Assembly (NCBI RefSeq): GCF_000716875.1
Contig: NZ_JNWQ01000011.1
Coordinates: 1 to 64,000, forward strand
Direction of reading: 5' to 3'
Length of the DNA stretch: 64,000 bases
Source: Streptomyces novaecaesareae
GTDB taxonomy: Bacteria; Actinomycetota; Actinomycetes; Streptomycetales; Streptomycetaceae
Position numbers and translations under genes: made by a program. How positions within the stretch are numbered: position 1 is the stretch's first letter; each line of letters opens with the position of its first letter. This document shows positions 35,200-44,038 of the stretch, piece after piece. A model generated the notes under the pieces. That model did no database searches. It saw only the letters and a program-made list of their open reading frames with translations, and was not told where the DNA came from.

Positions 35200-35886
35200 A
35201 TGGAGAAGAACGATTCCACGGAGAGGGCCGGGGCCATGGCGAACGACGAGTCCGCGGCGAACAGCGAGTCCGCGGTGAAGAACGAGTCCGCGGCGAACGA
35301 CGCGCACAAGCTGGTGATCATCCTCGGCAGTGTCCGGGAGGGCCGGTTCGGCCCGGTGGTGTCCTCGTGGGTGGCCGAGCAGGCCGCCGCGCACGGTGGT
35401 TTCGAGGTGGCGGTGGTGGACCTCGCCGAGGTCGAGCTCCCGCTCGAACTCCCGGCCGCCTCACCGAAGTTCGCTGGTGACGACTACCCGCGCCCGGCCG
35501 GGATGGCGAAGCTGACCGAGGCCCTGGAGGGCGCCGACGCGTTCATCGTCGTCACGCCGGAGTACAACCACAGCTACCCGGCCTCGCTGAAGGCCGCCAT
35601 CGACTGGCACTTCACGCAGTGGACGGCCAAGCCGGTGGCCTTCGTCAGCTACGGCGGCGCGGCCGGCGGCCGGCACGCCGTCCTGCACCTGGAGAACGTG
35701 CTGACCGAGCTGCACGCGGTGACCATCCGGGACGGTCTGGCCTTCCCGAACTACTTCACCGCCTGGTCGGACGGCCGCCCGGACGACCCGCAGGCGGCCG
35801 GCTACGCCAAGGTCCTGCTCGACCAGCTCTCCTGGTGGGCGGGCGCGTTGAAGAACGCGCGGGCCGCCGAGCCGTACCCGGCGTGA
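35200..35886 (+). CDS. NADPH-dependent FMN reductase family flavoprotein
   Basis: A 228-aa flavodoxin-fold reductase. After a repetitive acidic N-terminus (NDESAANSESAVKNESAAND) come the phosphate loop GSVREGRFG and TPEYNHSYPASLKAAIDW, the signature of this family. The start is the ATG at 35200; the later ATG at 35236 in the repeat is an alternative and would give the usual family length of about 215. It lies 17 bp before the aldo-keto reductase gene. Confidence 0.85.
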   Translation: MEKNDSTERAGAMANDESAANSESAVKNESAANDAHKLVIILGSVREGRFGPVVSSWVAEQAAAHGGFEVAVVDLAEVELPLELPAASPKFAGDDYPRPAGMAKLTEALEGADAFIVVTPEYNHSYPASLKAAIDWHFTQWTAKPVAFVSYGGAAGGRHAVLHLENVLTELHAVTIRDGLAFPNYFTAWSDGRPDDPQAAGYAKVLLDQLSWWAGALKNARAAEPYPA

Positions 35887-35903
35887 CGGGAGGGGCGGCG
35901 GAG

Positions 35904-36872
35904 ATGGAGTACGTGAAGCTCGGCGGCACCGACCTGGAGGTCAGCCGGATCGCGCTCGGCTGCATGGGCTTCGGCGGGGCCGGCCGCGGGCACAACCCGT
36001 GGGCCCTGGACGAGGAGGCGGCCGCGCCGGTCTTCCAGCGGGCGGTCGAACTCGGCATCACCTTCTGGGACACCGCCAACGTGTACGGCGGCGGCGCCTC
36101 GGAGGAGCTGGTCGGCCGGGCCGTGCGGCGCTACGCCCGGCGTGACGAGGTCGTCCTGGCGACCAAGGCGGGGCTGCCGATGCATGACGGCCCGGGCGGC
36201 TCCGGGCTGTCCCGACGGGCGATCCTGGAGCAGGTCGACGGGTCGCTGGCCCGCCTGGGCACGGACCGCATCGACCTCTTCCAGTTGCACCGCTTCGACC
36301 CGGCGACCCCGGTGGAGGAGACGGTGGCGGCCCTGCGCGAGGTGGTCGAGGCGGGCAAGGTCCGGTACGTCGGCGCCTCCTCGATGTGGGCCTGGCGGTT
36401 CGCCGAGCTGGGGCATGCCGCGGAGCGGGTCGGCGGCCCGGCCTTCGTCTCGATGCAGCACCAGTACAGCCTGGTGCAGCGGGAGGAGGAGCGGGAGATG
36501 TTCCCGCTGCTCGCCGACCGGGGGGTGGCCAGTCTGGTGTGGTGCCCGCTGGCCTCGGGCCGGCTGGCCCGGCCGTACGGGCGGCAGACCACCCGCTCGG
36601 CCGGGGACCCGGTCGCCCGGCGGTTCTTCGGGGACGTCGACCGGCCGATCGTGGACGCCGTCGAGGGTGTCGCCGAGGCCCGCGGTGTCCCGATGGCGCA
36701 GGTCGCGCTCGCCTGGGTGCTGCGCAACCCGGTGGTCGCCGCCCCGGTCGTCGGCGCGACCCGCCCGGGCCACCTGGACGACGCCGCGGCCGCCCTGCGG
36801 CTACGCCTCACGGACGCCGAGGCGGCGGTGCTGGAGGCCCCGTACACGCCCCGGCTGCCGACCGGGTTCTGA
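35904..36872 (+). CDS. Aldo/keto reductase
   Basis: A 322-aa NADPH-dependent AKR. Catalytic tetrad: D in FWDTANVYG, the Tyr of the same motif, K in VVLATKAG and H in LFQLHRFD. The C-terminal cofactor segment is APVVGATRPGHLDD. GGGAGG lies before the start. Forms an operon with the FMN reductase under the divergent XRE regulator; physiological substrate unknown. It converges on the next gene with only 2 bp between. Confidence 0.9.
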   Translation: MEYVKLGGTDLEVSRIALGCMGFGGAGRGHNPWALDEEAAAPVFQRAVELGITFWDTANVYGGGASEELVGRAVRRYARRDEVVLATKAGLPMHDGPGGSGLSRRAILEQVDGSLARLGTDRIDLFQLHRFDPATPVEETVAALREVVEAGKVRYVGASSMWAWRFAELGHAAERVGGPAFVSMQHQYSLVQREEEREMFPLLADRGVASLVWCPLASGRLARPYGRQTTRSAGDPVARRFFGDVDRPIVDAVEGVAEARGVPMAQVALAWVLRNPVVAAPVVGATRPGHLDDAAAALRLRLTDAEAAVLEAPYTPRLPTGF

Positions 36873-36874
36873 GG

Positions 36875-37435
36875 TCAACTCGCCGTGCGCCGACGGTAGT
36901 AGTGCACGGTGAGCACCACGAGCAGCGGGCCCCAGGCGGCCAGCGGGAGGTAGCTGACCCAGAACACCACGGTCTGCCACCCGTGGGTGATCATCCCGCC
37001 CGGGCCGCCCCGGATGTTCAGGCCGAGGGAGAACATCACCATCGCGTACGGGAAGGTCATCAGGACCGCCGATCCCAGCCCGGCCGGGACGACGGCGGCG
37101 AGCACCGGGACGGGGCGGCCGCCGAGGAGGGGGATCCAGCGCGGCCACACCTCGCCCCAGCGGGCGACCAGGCCGAAGCAGAGGAAGGCCAAGGCCTCGC
37201 TGACCACGCTGAGGGTGAGGATGTACGCCCAGCCGCCGTCGAAGGAGGTCGGGTCCTGGTCCGGGGGCGTGGGGCCGTGGTCGAGCAGCGGCAGGCCGAA
37301 GATGAAGCCGCCGATCCGCCAGAGGCAGGAGGGCAGGACCGCCAGCGTGATCGCGTACGCGGTGCGGACGGCCCAGCGCGGTACGCCGTGGGCGGGGGTG
37401 CCGTGCAGTCGTTCAGCGATCGTCGGTGTGCCCAT
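36875..37435 (-). CDS. Four-helix membrane protein of unknown function
   Basis: A 186-aa protein with about four transmembrane helices (VRTAYAITLAVLPSCLWRI; AYILTLSVVSEALAFLCFGL; VPVLAAVVPAGLGSAVLMTF; WQTVVFWVSYLPLAAWGPLL) and a basic C-terminal end. The ATG at 37435 follows GGGAGGCAGCACC. I do not recognise a named family. It lies at the 3' side of the hydrolase gene on the same strand, 145 bp apart in transcription order. Confidence 0.7.
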   Translation of the reverse strand: MGTPTIAERLHGTPAHGVPRWAVRTAYAITLAVLPSCLWRIGGFIFGLPLLDHGPTPPDQDPTSFDGGWAYILTLSVVSEALAFLCFGLVARWGEVWPRWIPLLGGRPVPVLAAVVPAGLGSAVLMTFPYAMVMFSLGLNIRGGPGGMITHGWQTVVFWVSYLPLAAWGPLLVVLTVHYYRRRTAS

Positions 37436-37580
37436 GGTGCTGCCTCCCGGCCGGGGCGGACGCCCGTCGTCCGCCGCTGCTCCGACGGTCCCGGATCGCC
37501 GGGGCGGGGGCGTCCTCACCCGGGGCGAACCCGCTCCCCCGGGCGGGGGAGCGGGGCGTCCACCGGGTGCGCCGTCAGGG

Positions 37581-39110
37581 TCAGGGCAGCAGGAGCCCCC
37601 AGGACAGGGCCCAGGGCACGAACACCGCCCCGGCGAGCAACAGCCCGCCCAGCCGGATCCGGTCGAGGCCGGGGGCGGCGGCGAGGGCGGCCCGGTTCCG
37701 CAGGGCGGTGCCGGCGGCGACGGCGGCCGAACCGACGGCGGTCAGCGCGAGCAGTTGCAGGGCCAGCCAGACCAGCGGACGGCCGAACAGCACCGGGCCG
37801 GGGAACATCGCGGCGGTGGCCGCCAGGAAGAGCAGGTAGCCGAGCCCGCCCAGGGTGGCGGCGGTGCCGGTCGCGGCGGCCCAGCGGGCGGCCCGGCGGG
37901 CGGTGCGGGGCTGTGCGGTACTGGGCAGGGCGGTGCGGGGCTGTGCGGTGCGGGGCTGGGCGGCGGGTCGGATCCGGCGGCGGATCCGGCGGAGGGCGCC
38001 GGTCAGCGGGTAGCCCGTGAAGCCGGTCAGGAGGACGAGGAGGGCGAGGGCCTGGACCGGGGTGGACTCGTACCAGGCGAGCGGGGCGAGCGGGCGGCTC
38101 GTGCCGTCCTGGTGCGGCGCCGGGTCGGCGGACACCGGCGGCGGGGCGGTGGCGAGCCGCTGGATCCAGGCGGCCTCGTAGGCGGCGTAGTCGTCGGGCA
38201 GCCGGTCGATCCGGTCGTACCCGCCGTCGTGGGTCAGGTGCAGGTTGTGCCGGACGCCGGGGATGGTCCGGATCGTGTAGTGGGTGTTGCCGGCGCGGTC
38301 GAGGGCCTGGCGGATGATCGGCGCGCTCTCCTCGGGGGCGGCCTCGCGGTCGAGCGTGCCCCATTCGGCCAGGACGGGCTGGTGGACCCGTTCCCACACC
38401 GGCACCGGGTCGTAGTCGGCTTCGGCGAACAGCCCGGCGGCGGCGAGTTGGCGGACCGAGGTGTCCTGCAGGGCGCTCAGCAGCGAGCCGGAGATGCCGG
38501 CGTGGCGCAGGTAGCCGCCGTAGGCCCAGGCCTGCTGGCGGGACGGGGTGAGTCCGGCCGCGCCGGCGGTGACGAGGTACGCCACGTCGTCGGAGCGGGT
38601 GGCGGCGAGCGAGACCACCCAGGCCCCCTCGGAGAGGCCCCACAGGCCGACCCGGTCCGGGGCGACGTCCGGGCGGGAGCGCAGCAGCCGGACGGCGGCG
38701 AGGGCGTCGTCGGCGAGCTGCCCGTAGTCGCGGTGGGTCTGCGAGTAGCCGTCGGTGCGCTTGTCGTAGATCAGCGTGGTGATGCCGCGCCGGGCGTACG
38801 CCTCGGCCGCGGCGCGCAGGCCGCTCGCCGGGCCCGGACCGGCCCCGGCGACCATGACCAGGCCGGGGCCGGGGGCGGCCGCGGCCGGGGGCGGGGTCAG
38901 GACCTGGCCGTGCAGGACGGTTCCGCCGGCGCCGGTGAACTCGACCGGGGTGCTGACCGGGGTGCTGACCGGGTCGGCCGGACCGGGCGCGGCGGGCGTG
39001 GCGGCGGCCCGTCCCGCTCCGGGGAGCAGGATGGCCAGGGCTGCCAGCAGCGCGGCGATCAGCAGTGTCGTCGGTGCGCTGCGCAGTGGTCCGTGGCATC
39101 CGGTGTTCAT
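37581..39110 (-). CDS. Membrane-anchored alpha/beta hydrolase
   Basis: A 509-aa exported enzyme. A signal segment (about 12-37) is followed by an alpha/beta hydrolase domain (about 55-330) with the oxyanion region VMVAGAGPGPASG, the nucleophile Ser in GLWGLSEGAW, and the final His in GVRHNLHL. The C-terminal part has about four membrane helices with a cytosolic AQPRT-type repeat between. GAGGACCGCG precedes the ATG at 39110. Similar to the acyl-peptidase/dienelactone-hydrolase group; the substrate is not predictable. Confidence 0.78.
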   Translation of the reverse strand: MNTGCHGPLRSAPTTLLIAALLAALAILLPGAGRAAATPAAPGPADPVSTPVSTPVEFTGAGGTVLHGQVLTPPPAAAAPGPGLVMVAGAGPGPASGLRAAAEAYARRGITTLIYDKRTDGYSQTHRDYGQLADDALAAVRLLRSRPDVAPDRVGLWGLSEGAWVVSLAATRSDDVAYLVTAGAAGLTPSRQQAWAYGGYLRHAGISGSLLSALQDTSVRQLAAAGLFAEADYDPVPVWERVHQPVLAEWGTLDREAAPEESAPIIRQALDRAGNTHYTIRTIPGVRHNLHLTHDGGYDRIDRLPDDYAAYEAAWIQRLATAPPPVSADPAPHQDGTSRPLAPLAWYESTPVQALALLVLLTGFTGYPLTGALRRIRRRIRPAAQPRTAQPRTALPSTAQPRTARRAARWAAATGTAATLGGLGYLLFLAATAAMFPGPVLFGRPLVWLALQLLALTAVGSAAVAAGTALRNRAALAAAPGLDRIRLGGLLLAGAVFVPWALSWGLLLP

Positions 39111-39353
39111 CGCGGTCCTCCCCCGGGTCGGTGTTCTCGGCGGGGTCAAGACTGTCCGGGCTCGGGGTGGTCGGGCGATGGTGGCCGCACCCGGGTCGTG
39201 GTGGGGAAAGCCCCCCGGTAGGGCCTGAACTGACGCGGTGACGGCCGGACGGTTGAGCCGTACGGGTGAGCCCGGGGGAGCCAGGGGAAGATCGGGACGG
39301 CGGTGGTGGTTGGGGCTCGGGGACAGGACAAGGAATCGACGGACGGGGGCGGG

Positions 39354-39680
39354 ATGTCTGAGCGGGTCACTGCGATGGCGCGGCTGCGGGCGAAGGCCGG
39401 GCGCGAGGCGGAGATGTGGGAGCAGGCGGCGACGATGGTGGGGCCGAGCCTGGCCGAGCCGGGCTGCCTGTCGTACCGGAACTACGCGGACCCGGAGGAT
39501 CCGAGGGTTCTGGTGGTCGTGGAGGAGTGGGAGTCCCGGGAGGCGTTCGACGCGCACCTGGCCAGCCCGCATCTGGCGCGGTCGCTGGACCGTACGGCCG
39601 AACTCCTGGACGGCCCGCCGGAGTTGCGGGTGCTGACGGACGTGCGGGAGCTGGCGGACGCGCAGGAGCCGAGGCCGTAG
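39354..39680 (+). CDS. Putative quinol monooxygenase (ABM domain)
   Basis: A 108-aa antibiotic-biosynthesis-monooxygenase fold protein: RVTAMARLRAKAGREAEM, then EPGCLSYRNYADPEDP, then VVVEEWESREAFDAHLASPH, which is the full family layout. YgiN-like proteins act on quinols; no partner enzyme adjoins. Start ATG 39354 with a GGGGGCGGG site. Confidence 0.85.
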   Translation: MSERVTAMARLRAKAGREAEMWEQAATMVGPSLAEPGCLSYRNYADPEDPRVLVVVEEWESREAFDAHLASPHLARSLDRTAELLDGPPELRVLTDVRELADAQEPRP

Positions 39681-39783
39681 TGCCGGGGTATGACGGCGGA
39701 TCCGGCTCCTCGGTGTGACGACCGGGCGGGTGGTGGCACGGGAATGTGGGGCCATCAGCCGCACCAGGGTGAGGAGCCCGAGG

Positions 39784-39873
39784 ATGTCCGCGATCCGCCG
39801 TCAGACCAGCACCGCCGCCCGGGCCTTCCTGGCGTTGCCGGCCGGGGTGGCCGGGGTGGCCGGGGCGGCGTGA
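39784..39873 (+). CDS. Possible 29-aa ORF
   Basis: MSAIRRQTSTAARAFLALPA followed by GVAGVAGAA, preceded by GAGGAGCCCGAGG. It has a good ribosome binding site and a basic then hydrophobic composition, but the end is a GGCCGGGGT repeat and there is no homology to judge by. It points toward the FTSP-repeat gene, which converges on it. Confidence 0.25.
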   Translation: MSAIRRQTSTAARAFLALPAGVAGVAGAA

Positions 39874-39877
39874 CGGC

Positions 39878-40759
39878 TCAGGTGACGTCGTCCGGGCTGG
39901 TGAACGCCGGCGGGGTGTAACCGGGGCCGGTGAAGTCGGGGGTGGTGAAGGCGGCGGGGCGTGGCTCGCGGCCCTGAGCGTCGGTGAGGCCGTCGGGGCC
40001 GGGGCTGGTGAAGGACGGGGAGCTGTAGCCGGGGCCGGTGAAGGACGGGCTGGTGAACTCCGGTCCTTCGGACGCGGCGGGCTGGGCGGACGCAGCGGGC
40101 GTGGCTGCCTGGTCGGCCGGGACGGCCGGCAGCGCGTCGCGCAGGTACGGGAGCAGGCCGTGCTCGCGCAGCGCGGTGCGCCACTCGGTGCGGGCGTCGG
40201 CGAGTTCGGCGGCGAGTTCCGGGTCGGTGCCGGCCGGGGCGGCGGTGCCATCGCGTATGGCGGTGAGGAGGAGCCCGACGATGCCGATGGCCATCGCGGC
40301 CACCCCGGCGGCGAGTGCCACCCAACCGGCGGTGACCAGGGAGCGGGCGAGGACGAGGTCCGGGGCGGCGGCGCGCAGCAGGTAGCCGATCAGCAGCAGG
40401 ACCAGGGCGGCGGCCCAGGCCAGGATCGGGGTGAGCACGGTGAGGACGGGGAACAGCCCGGCGCCGCCGTTGGCGGAGCGCAGCTGGGTGAGCAGCCCGG
40501 GGGCGGTGGGCTCGGTGCCGGGCGGCGGCGGTGGCGTGGTGCGCAGGTTGTCGCGCAGCCGGGTGTAGTGCGCGTACTCGGTGGCGGCCGCGGCATTGAT
40601 GCCGTCGGCGTCGCGCAGCGCGCGGACGCGCAGCTGGTCGGTGGTGAGCGCGCCGCGGGCGCGCAGGGCGGTGAGGACGGTGCGGTCGCGCAGGGCTTCG
40701 GCGAGGAGGCGCTCGTACTCCGGGCGGTCCTCGGCGAGCAGTGGCGGGGGGTTGGACAT
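39878..40759 (-). CDS. Membrane protein with C-terminal FTSP-type repeats
   Basis: A 293-aa protein. An N-terminal acidic helical part (1-95) precedes two transmembrane helices (about 108-130 and 142-168); the rest is cytosolic and ends in repeats of the type SPSFTGPGY and TPDFTGPGY, six or so. Start ATG 40759, chosen from the repeat-free N-terminus. I do not know its function; Phe/Tyr-containing low-complexity tails often bind partners. Confidence 0.65.
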   Translation of the reverse strand: MSNPPPLLAEDRPEYERLLAEALRDRTVLTALRARGALTTDQLRVRALRDADGINAAAATEYAHYTRLRDNLRTTPPPPPGTEPTAPGLLTQLRSANGGAGLFPVLTVLTPILAWAAALVLLLIGYLLRAAAPDLVLARSLVTAGWVALAAGVAAMAIGIVGLLLTAIRDGTAAPAGTDPELAAELADARTEWRTALREHGLLPYLRDALPAVPADQAATPAASAQPAASEGPEFTSPSFTGPGYSSPSFTSPGPDGLTDAQGREPRPAAFTTPDFTGPGYTPPAFTSPDDVT

Positions 40760-40987
40760 GGGGACCCCGTTCGTGCGGACTCCGGTTCGCTCCGCCCCGG
40801 GGGCTCGCGGGCCCTCGGGACGCCGAAACGGGCGCGGAGGCGGGCCGCCGGACGGGCGGCCGGGTGTGGTGTGCCTCATGGTAGGGGCGGGTGCACCCGG
40901 GCTGACAGTCGGTTTCCGGAATTTCGCGCCCCGGGCCGCGCGCGTGCGACGGCCCGGGCGCCGGGAACAACTGTTCGATGGGGGGCG

Positions 40988-42349
40988 TCAGTTGATGGGC
41001 AGTCGGGCGACGAGCAGCCGCCCCTCCATGGTGACGCCGCCGTCCATGGCCACCGCGAGGTCGTCCGCGTACACGTACGGTCCGGGGATGTGCGGGGGCT
41101 GGCCGTCGTCCGCGTGCACCGCGCCGGTGAGGTACGGGATGGGGCTGTGCCCGTGCACGATGCGGCTGCCGCCGTAGGTGTCCAGCAGTTCGTGGACGGC
41201 CGTCGGCCCGGCGTCGCCGCGGAAGGCGAAGCGCTTGGTGAAGCGGCGGAAGCAGTCCCACCACTCGTCCACGGTGCCGTCGGCGAGCAGGCCGTGCACG
41301 GCGTCGTTGACGTCGGGGATGGACTCGCCGTACTCCAGGTACGCGGTGGTGTCGGAGTGCAGCAGCAGGTGGCCGTCCTCCAGCGCGATGGCGGGGAGTC
41401 GGGAGAGCCAGCTGATGTGGTGCGCCTCCAGGCGGTCCAGGTCGTTCTGCTGGCCGCCGTTGAGCCGCCAGGCGGCGAGGAAGGAGGCGGTGCCGGCGGT
41501 GGACTGGACCGGCTCGTCGCCGTACCGGGCGGCGCCGAGGAAGAGCAGTTCGTGATTGCCCATCAGGGCGCGGCAGTAGCCGCCTGCGGCGGCGGCCTCG
41601 GCGGCGAGCTGCATGACCAGGTCGATGACGCCGATGCCGTCGGGGCCGCGGTCGGTGAAGTCGCCGAGGAACCAGATCCGGGCGCGGCCGGCCGACCAGT
41701 GGCCGTCGGCGTCGATCAGGCCCTGGTGGTGCAGTTCGGCGCGCAGCTCTTCCAGGTAGCCGTGCACGTCGCCGACGACGTAGACCGGGCCGGGCGGCTC
41801 GCCGGGGCCGGGGGCCGGGTACGGGTAGGTCGGGGCGGCGGGGTCGGGCAGCGGCGGGCCGAGTTCGATGGTCGGCGGGTCGTCGCGGTCGGCGAGTTGG
41901 AGGGCCGGGGAGGGCTGGTCGGGCAGGGTCGGTTCGTACCCGGGGTGGTCCTGGTTCTCGTAGCCGCTCTGCTCCTGGCTCTCGTACCCGGGGTGTTCGT
42001 GGTTCTCGTACCCGCCCTGCTCCCGGCCTTCGTACCCGGGGTGTTCCCGGCCGTCGTAGCCGCCCTGCCCCTGGGGCGAGAAGGTCGGGGTTTGGTCGGT
42101 GGTGATCCCCTGGGCGTGCACGGTGTGGCCTTGGCCGTCGGACGTCCAGTGCTGTTCGAGGTAGCGGGCGCCGCCGTAGCCGCTGTAGGTCTCGGCGTCG
42201 TAGGACTCGGGGTCGTACGGGGGGCCGGGGTAGCCCGGGGCGGGCTCGGGTTCGTAATAGGTGCCGTAGGGCAGCACGTCGAGGTCCGGCTGGTGGCGGG
42301 GGCCTGAGTGGGGGTGCTCGGGCCCGGGGAAGCGGTCCTCGGGTGTCAT
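40988..42349 (-). CDS. PPP-family serine/threonine phosphatase with disordered N-terminus
   Basis: A 453-aa protein. The first 190 residues are low-complexity, with repeats GYEGREQ, GYENHEHP, GYESQEQ, GYENQDHP. The catalytic domain (about 205-445) has the full metallophosphoesterase set: GDVHG, GDFTDRG, GNHELL and HGHSPIPY, plus HSDTTAYL. It would dephosphorylate proteins or dinucleoside polyphosphates. Start ATG 42349, after GGGCGA. A 10-bp-phased repeat array lies upstream. Confidence 0.85.
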   Translation of the reverse strand: MTPEDRFPGPEHPHSGPRHQPDLDVLPYGTYYEPEPAPGYPGPPYDPESYDAETYSGYGGARYLEQHWTSDGQGHTVHAQGITTDQTPTFSPQGQGGYDGREHPGYEGREQGGYENHEHPGYESQEQSGYENQDHPGYEPTLPDQPSPALQLADRDDPPTIELGPPLPDPAAPTYPYPAPGPGEPPGPVYVVGDVHGYLEELRAELHHQGLIDADGHWSAGRARIWFLGDFTDRGPDGIGVIDLVMQLAAEAAAAGGYCRALMGNHELLFLGAARYGDEPVQSTAGTASFLAAWRLNGGQQNDLDRLEAHHISWLSRLPAIALEDGHLLLHSDTTAYLEYGESIPDVNDAVHGLLADGTVDEWWDCFRRFTKRFAFRGDAGPTAVHELLDTYGGSRIVHGHSPIPYLTGAVHADDGQPPHIPGPYVYADDLAVAMDGGVTMEGRLLVARLPIN

Positions 42350-42461
42350 TCGCCCATCATAGGAAGACCACTCTCCCGCCGTCGTCACCTGGTGGGCATC
42401 CAATCCTCCGGAGCGTCAGCCGGGCATCCGCTCAAGGTCCGTTTTGTCCCGGCTCGGTATG

Positions 42462-42516
42462 GTCTCGTCAGTCTCGTCGGGTCTCGTCAGGTCTCGGCAC
42501 GTCTCGGCACGCCTCG
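42462..42516. repeat. 10-bp phased GTCTCG repeat array
   Basis: GTCTCG occurs at 42462, 42471, 42481, 42491 and 42501, then GCCTCG at 42511: five near-identical 10-bp units on one helix face. It lies between the LacI gene end and the phosphatase start (113 bp upstream), so it may be an activator array or a curved element. Confidence 0.55.
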
Positions 42517-42534
42517 GCTGGGCGTCCGCGCGGT

Positions 42535-43692
42535 CTAGACCTCGCCCGGGGGCCGGGGCGGGCTGACGGTGGTGCGCGGGCTCCGGCGCTGGGAGGAGGC
42601 GCGGACGATCAGCTCGGTCGGCATCAGGGTGCCCGGCGGCGGGCCGTTGCCGGCGGTGCGGAAGCGGGGCGGGAAGAGCCGCGCGATGTCGACGCCGGTG
42701 CCGGAGTCCACGCCCTCGATCGCGTCGATGAGCAGGTTGACCACGGTGGTGCCGATCTTGCGCGGCTTGAGCGAGAGCGTGGTGATCGGCGGTTCGGTGG
42801 TCGCGTAGACGTCGCTCTCGCTGCAGCAGACCAGCAGCAGGTCGTCCGGCACCCGCAGGCCGTACCGGCGGGCGGCGGCGAGCAGGTCGGTGCCGTTGGG
42901 GTCGAAGAGGCCGTAGACGGCGTCGGGCCGGTCGGGCCGGGCGAGCAGCCGGTCGGCGGCGACGGCGCCGGCGGCCGGGTCGTGCGCGGGGTAGGCCTCG
43001 TAGACCGGCTCCTGGCCGACCTTGGCGCACCAGCCGAGGTAGGCCTCGGTGGAGAGCCGGGTGTAGGTGTCGGTGCTGGTGCCGGTGAGCAGGCCGATCC
43101 GGCGGGCGCCGGCCTCGGAGAGGTGGTCGAGGATGCCGAGCACGGCGGCCTCGTGGTCGTTGTCGACCCAGGCGGTGACCGGGCAGTTGCCGGGTTTGCC
43201 GTCGCTGACGACCGGGACGCCGGACCGGTACAGCTCGCTGACCAGGGGGTCCTGGTCGGGCGGGTCGATCACCACGGTGCCGTCGAGGGCGATGTTGCCC
43301 CAGACGTCGTGGCGGGAGGAGGCGGGCAGCACCACCAGCGCGTAGCCGCGGCCGAGGGCGGCGCTGGTGGCGGCCCGGGCCATCTCGGCGAAGTACGCGA
43401 ACTCGGTGAAGGTGAACGGCTCCTCGCCGTAGGTCGTGACGGTCAGCCCGATCAGGCCGGACCGTCCGGTGCGCAGGGTGCGGGCGGCGGCGGAGGGGCG
43501 GTAGCCGAGGCGTTCGGCGACCTCGCGCACCCGGCTGCGGGTCTCGTCGGGCAGGCGGCCCTTACCGTTCAGCGCGTCGGAGACGGTAGTGATCGACACT
43601 CCGGCGGCTGCCGCCACATCCCGGATGCCGGCCCGCTCCAGACGCCGTGAGGTGGTGGGTCGCCGACCGCTCTGGTTGGCTGCTGCTGTCAT
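42535..43692 (-). CDS. LacI family transcriptional regulator
   Basis: A 385-aa LacI protein: helix-turn-helix IRDVAAAAGVSITTVSDALN (about 23-42) with the hinge region and a periplasmic-binding-protein-like sensor domain (about 80-365). The C-terminal 20 residues are Arg/Ser/Pro-rich and disordered. The ATG at 43692 is the start. It is divergent from hisC; in streptomycetes this pair is conserved as I recall. The effector sugar is unknown. Confidence 0.85.
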   Translation of the reverse strand: MTAAANQSGRRPTTSRRLERAGIRDVAAAAGVSITTVSDALNGKGRLPDETRSRVREVAERLGYRPSAAARTLRTGRSGLIGLTVTTYGEEPFTFTEFAYFAEMARAATSAALGRGYALVVLPASSRHDVWGNIALDGTVVIDPPDQDPLVSELYRSGVPVVSDGKPGNCPVTAWVDNDHEAAVLGILDHLSEAGARRIGLLTGTSTDTYTRLSTEAYLGWCAKVGQEPVYEAYPAHDPAAGAVAADRLLARPDRPDAVYGLFDPNGTDLLAAARRYGLRVPDDLLLVCCSESDVYATTEPPITTLSLKPRKIGTTVVNLLIDAIEGVDSGTGVDIARLFPPRFRTAGNGPPPGTLMPTELIVRASSQRRSPRTTVSPPRPPGEV

Positions 43693-44038
43693 GGCGGACC
43701 GATCGTATGGCTCCTGACAAGGGTCTGTGACCGGCGCATCGGGAGCCTTCGGAGATACGTTTCTCCAAGAGTGAGCCGGGGTGCGCCCCTTCGATACCCG
43801 CCCGAAACCAGGCCTCTTACCTCTGACATGTGCCAAAGGAACGGGGCAGAATGGCTGATCTGCGCCTGTAACCCGACCGGGCATCTCACTCCTACGGGTG
43901 AGGGCGGTCGGTATCGTGCAAGGCACCCGACCGGGGTGGTCCGGGCGCGTCAGGAGATCCCGGGCACGGGCGGCGAACCCGTCCGCGGCGGGCGAGCGCA
44001 CCGGACAGTTGTGCAACTTCTGGAAACGGAGTACGACC
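43693..44038. other. Divergent promoter region of the LacI and hisC genes
   Basis: 346 bp without a gene. No convincing LacI palindrome was found by eye. The hisC-proximal end contains GTTGTGCAAC near 44009-44018 and the site GGAAACGGAG for hisC. Confidence 0.5.
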
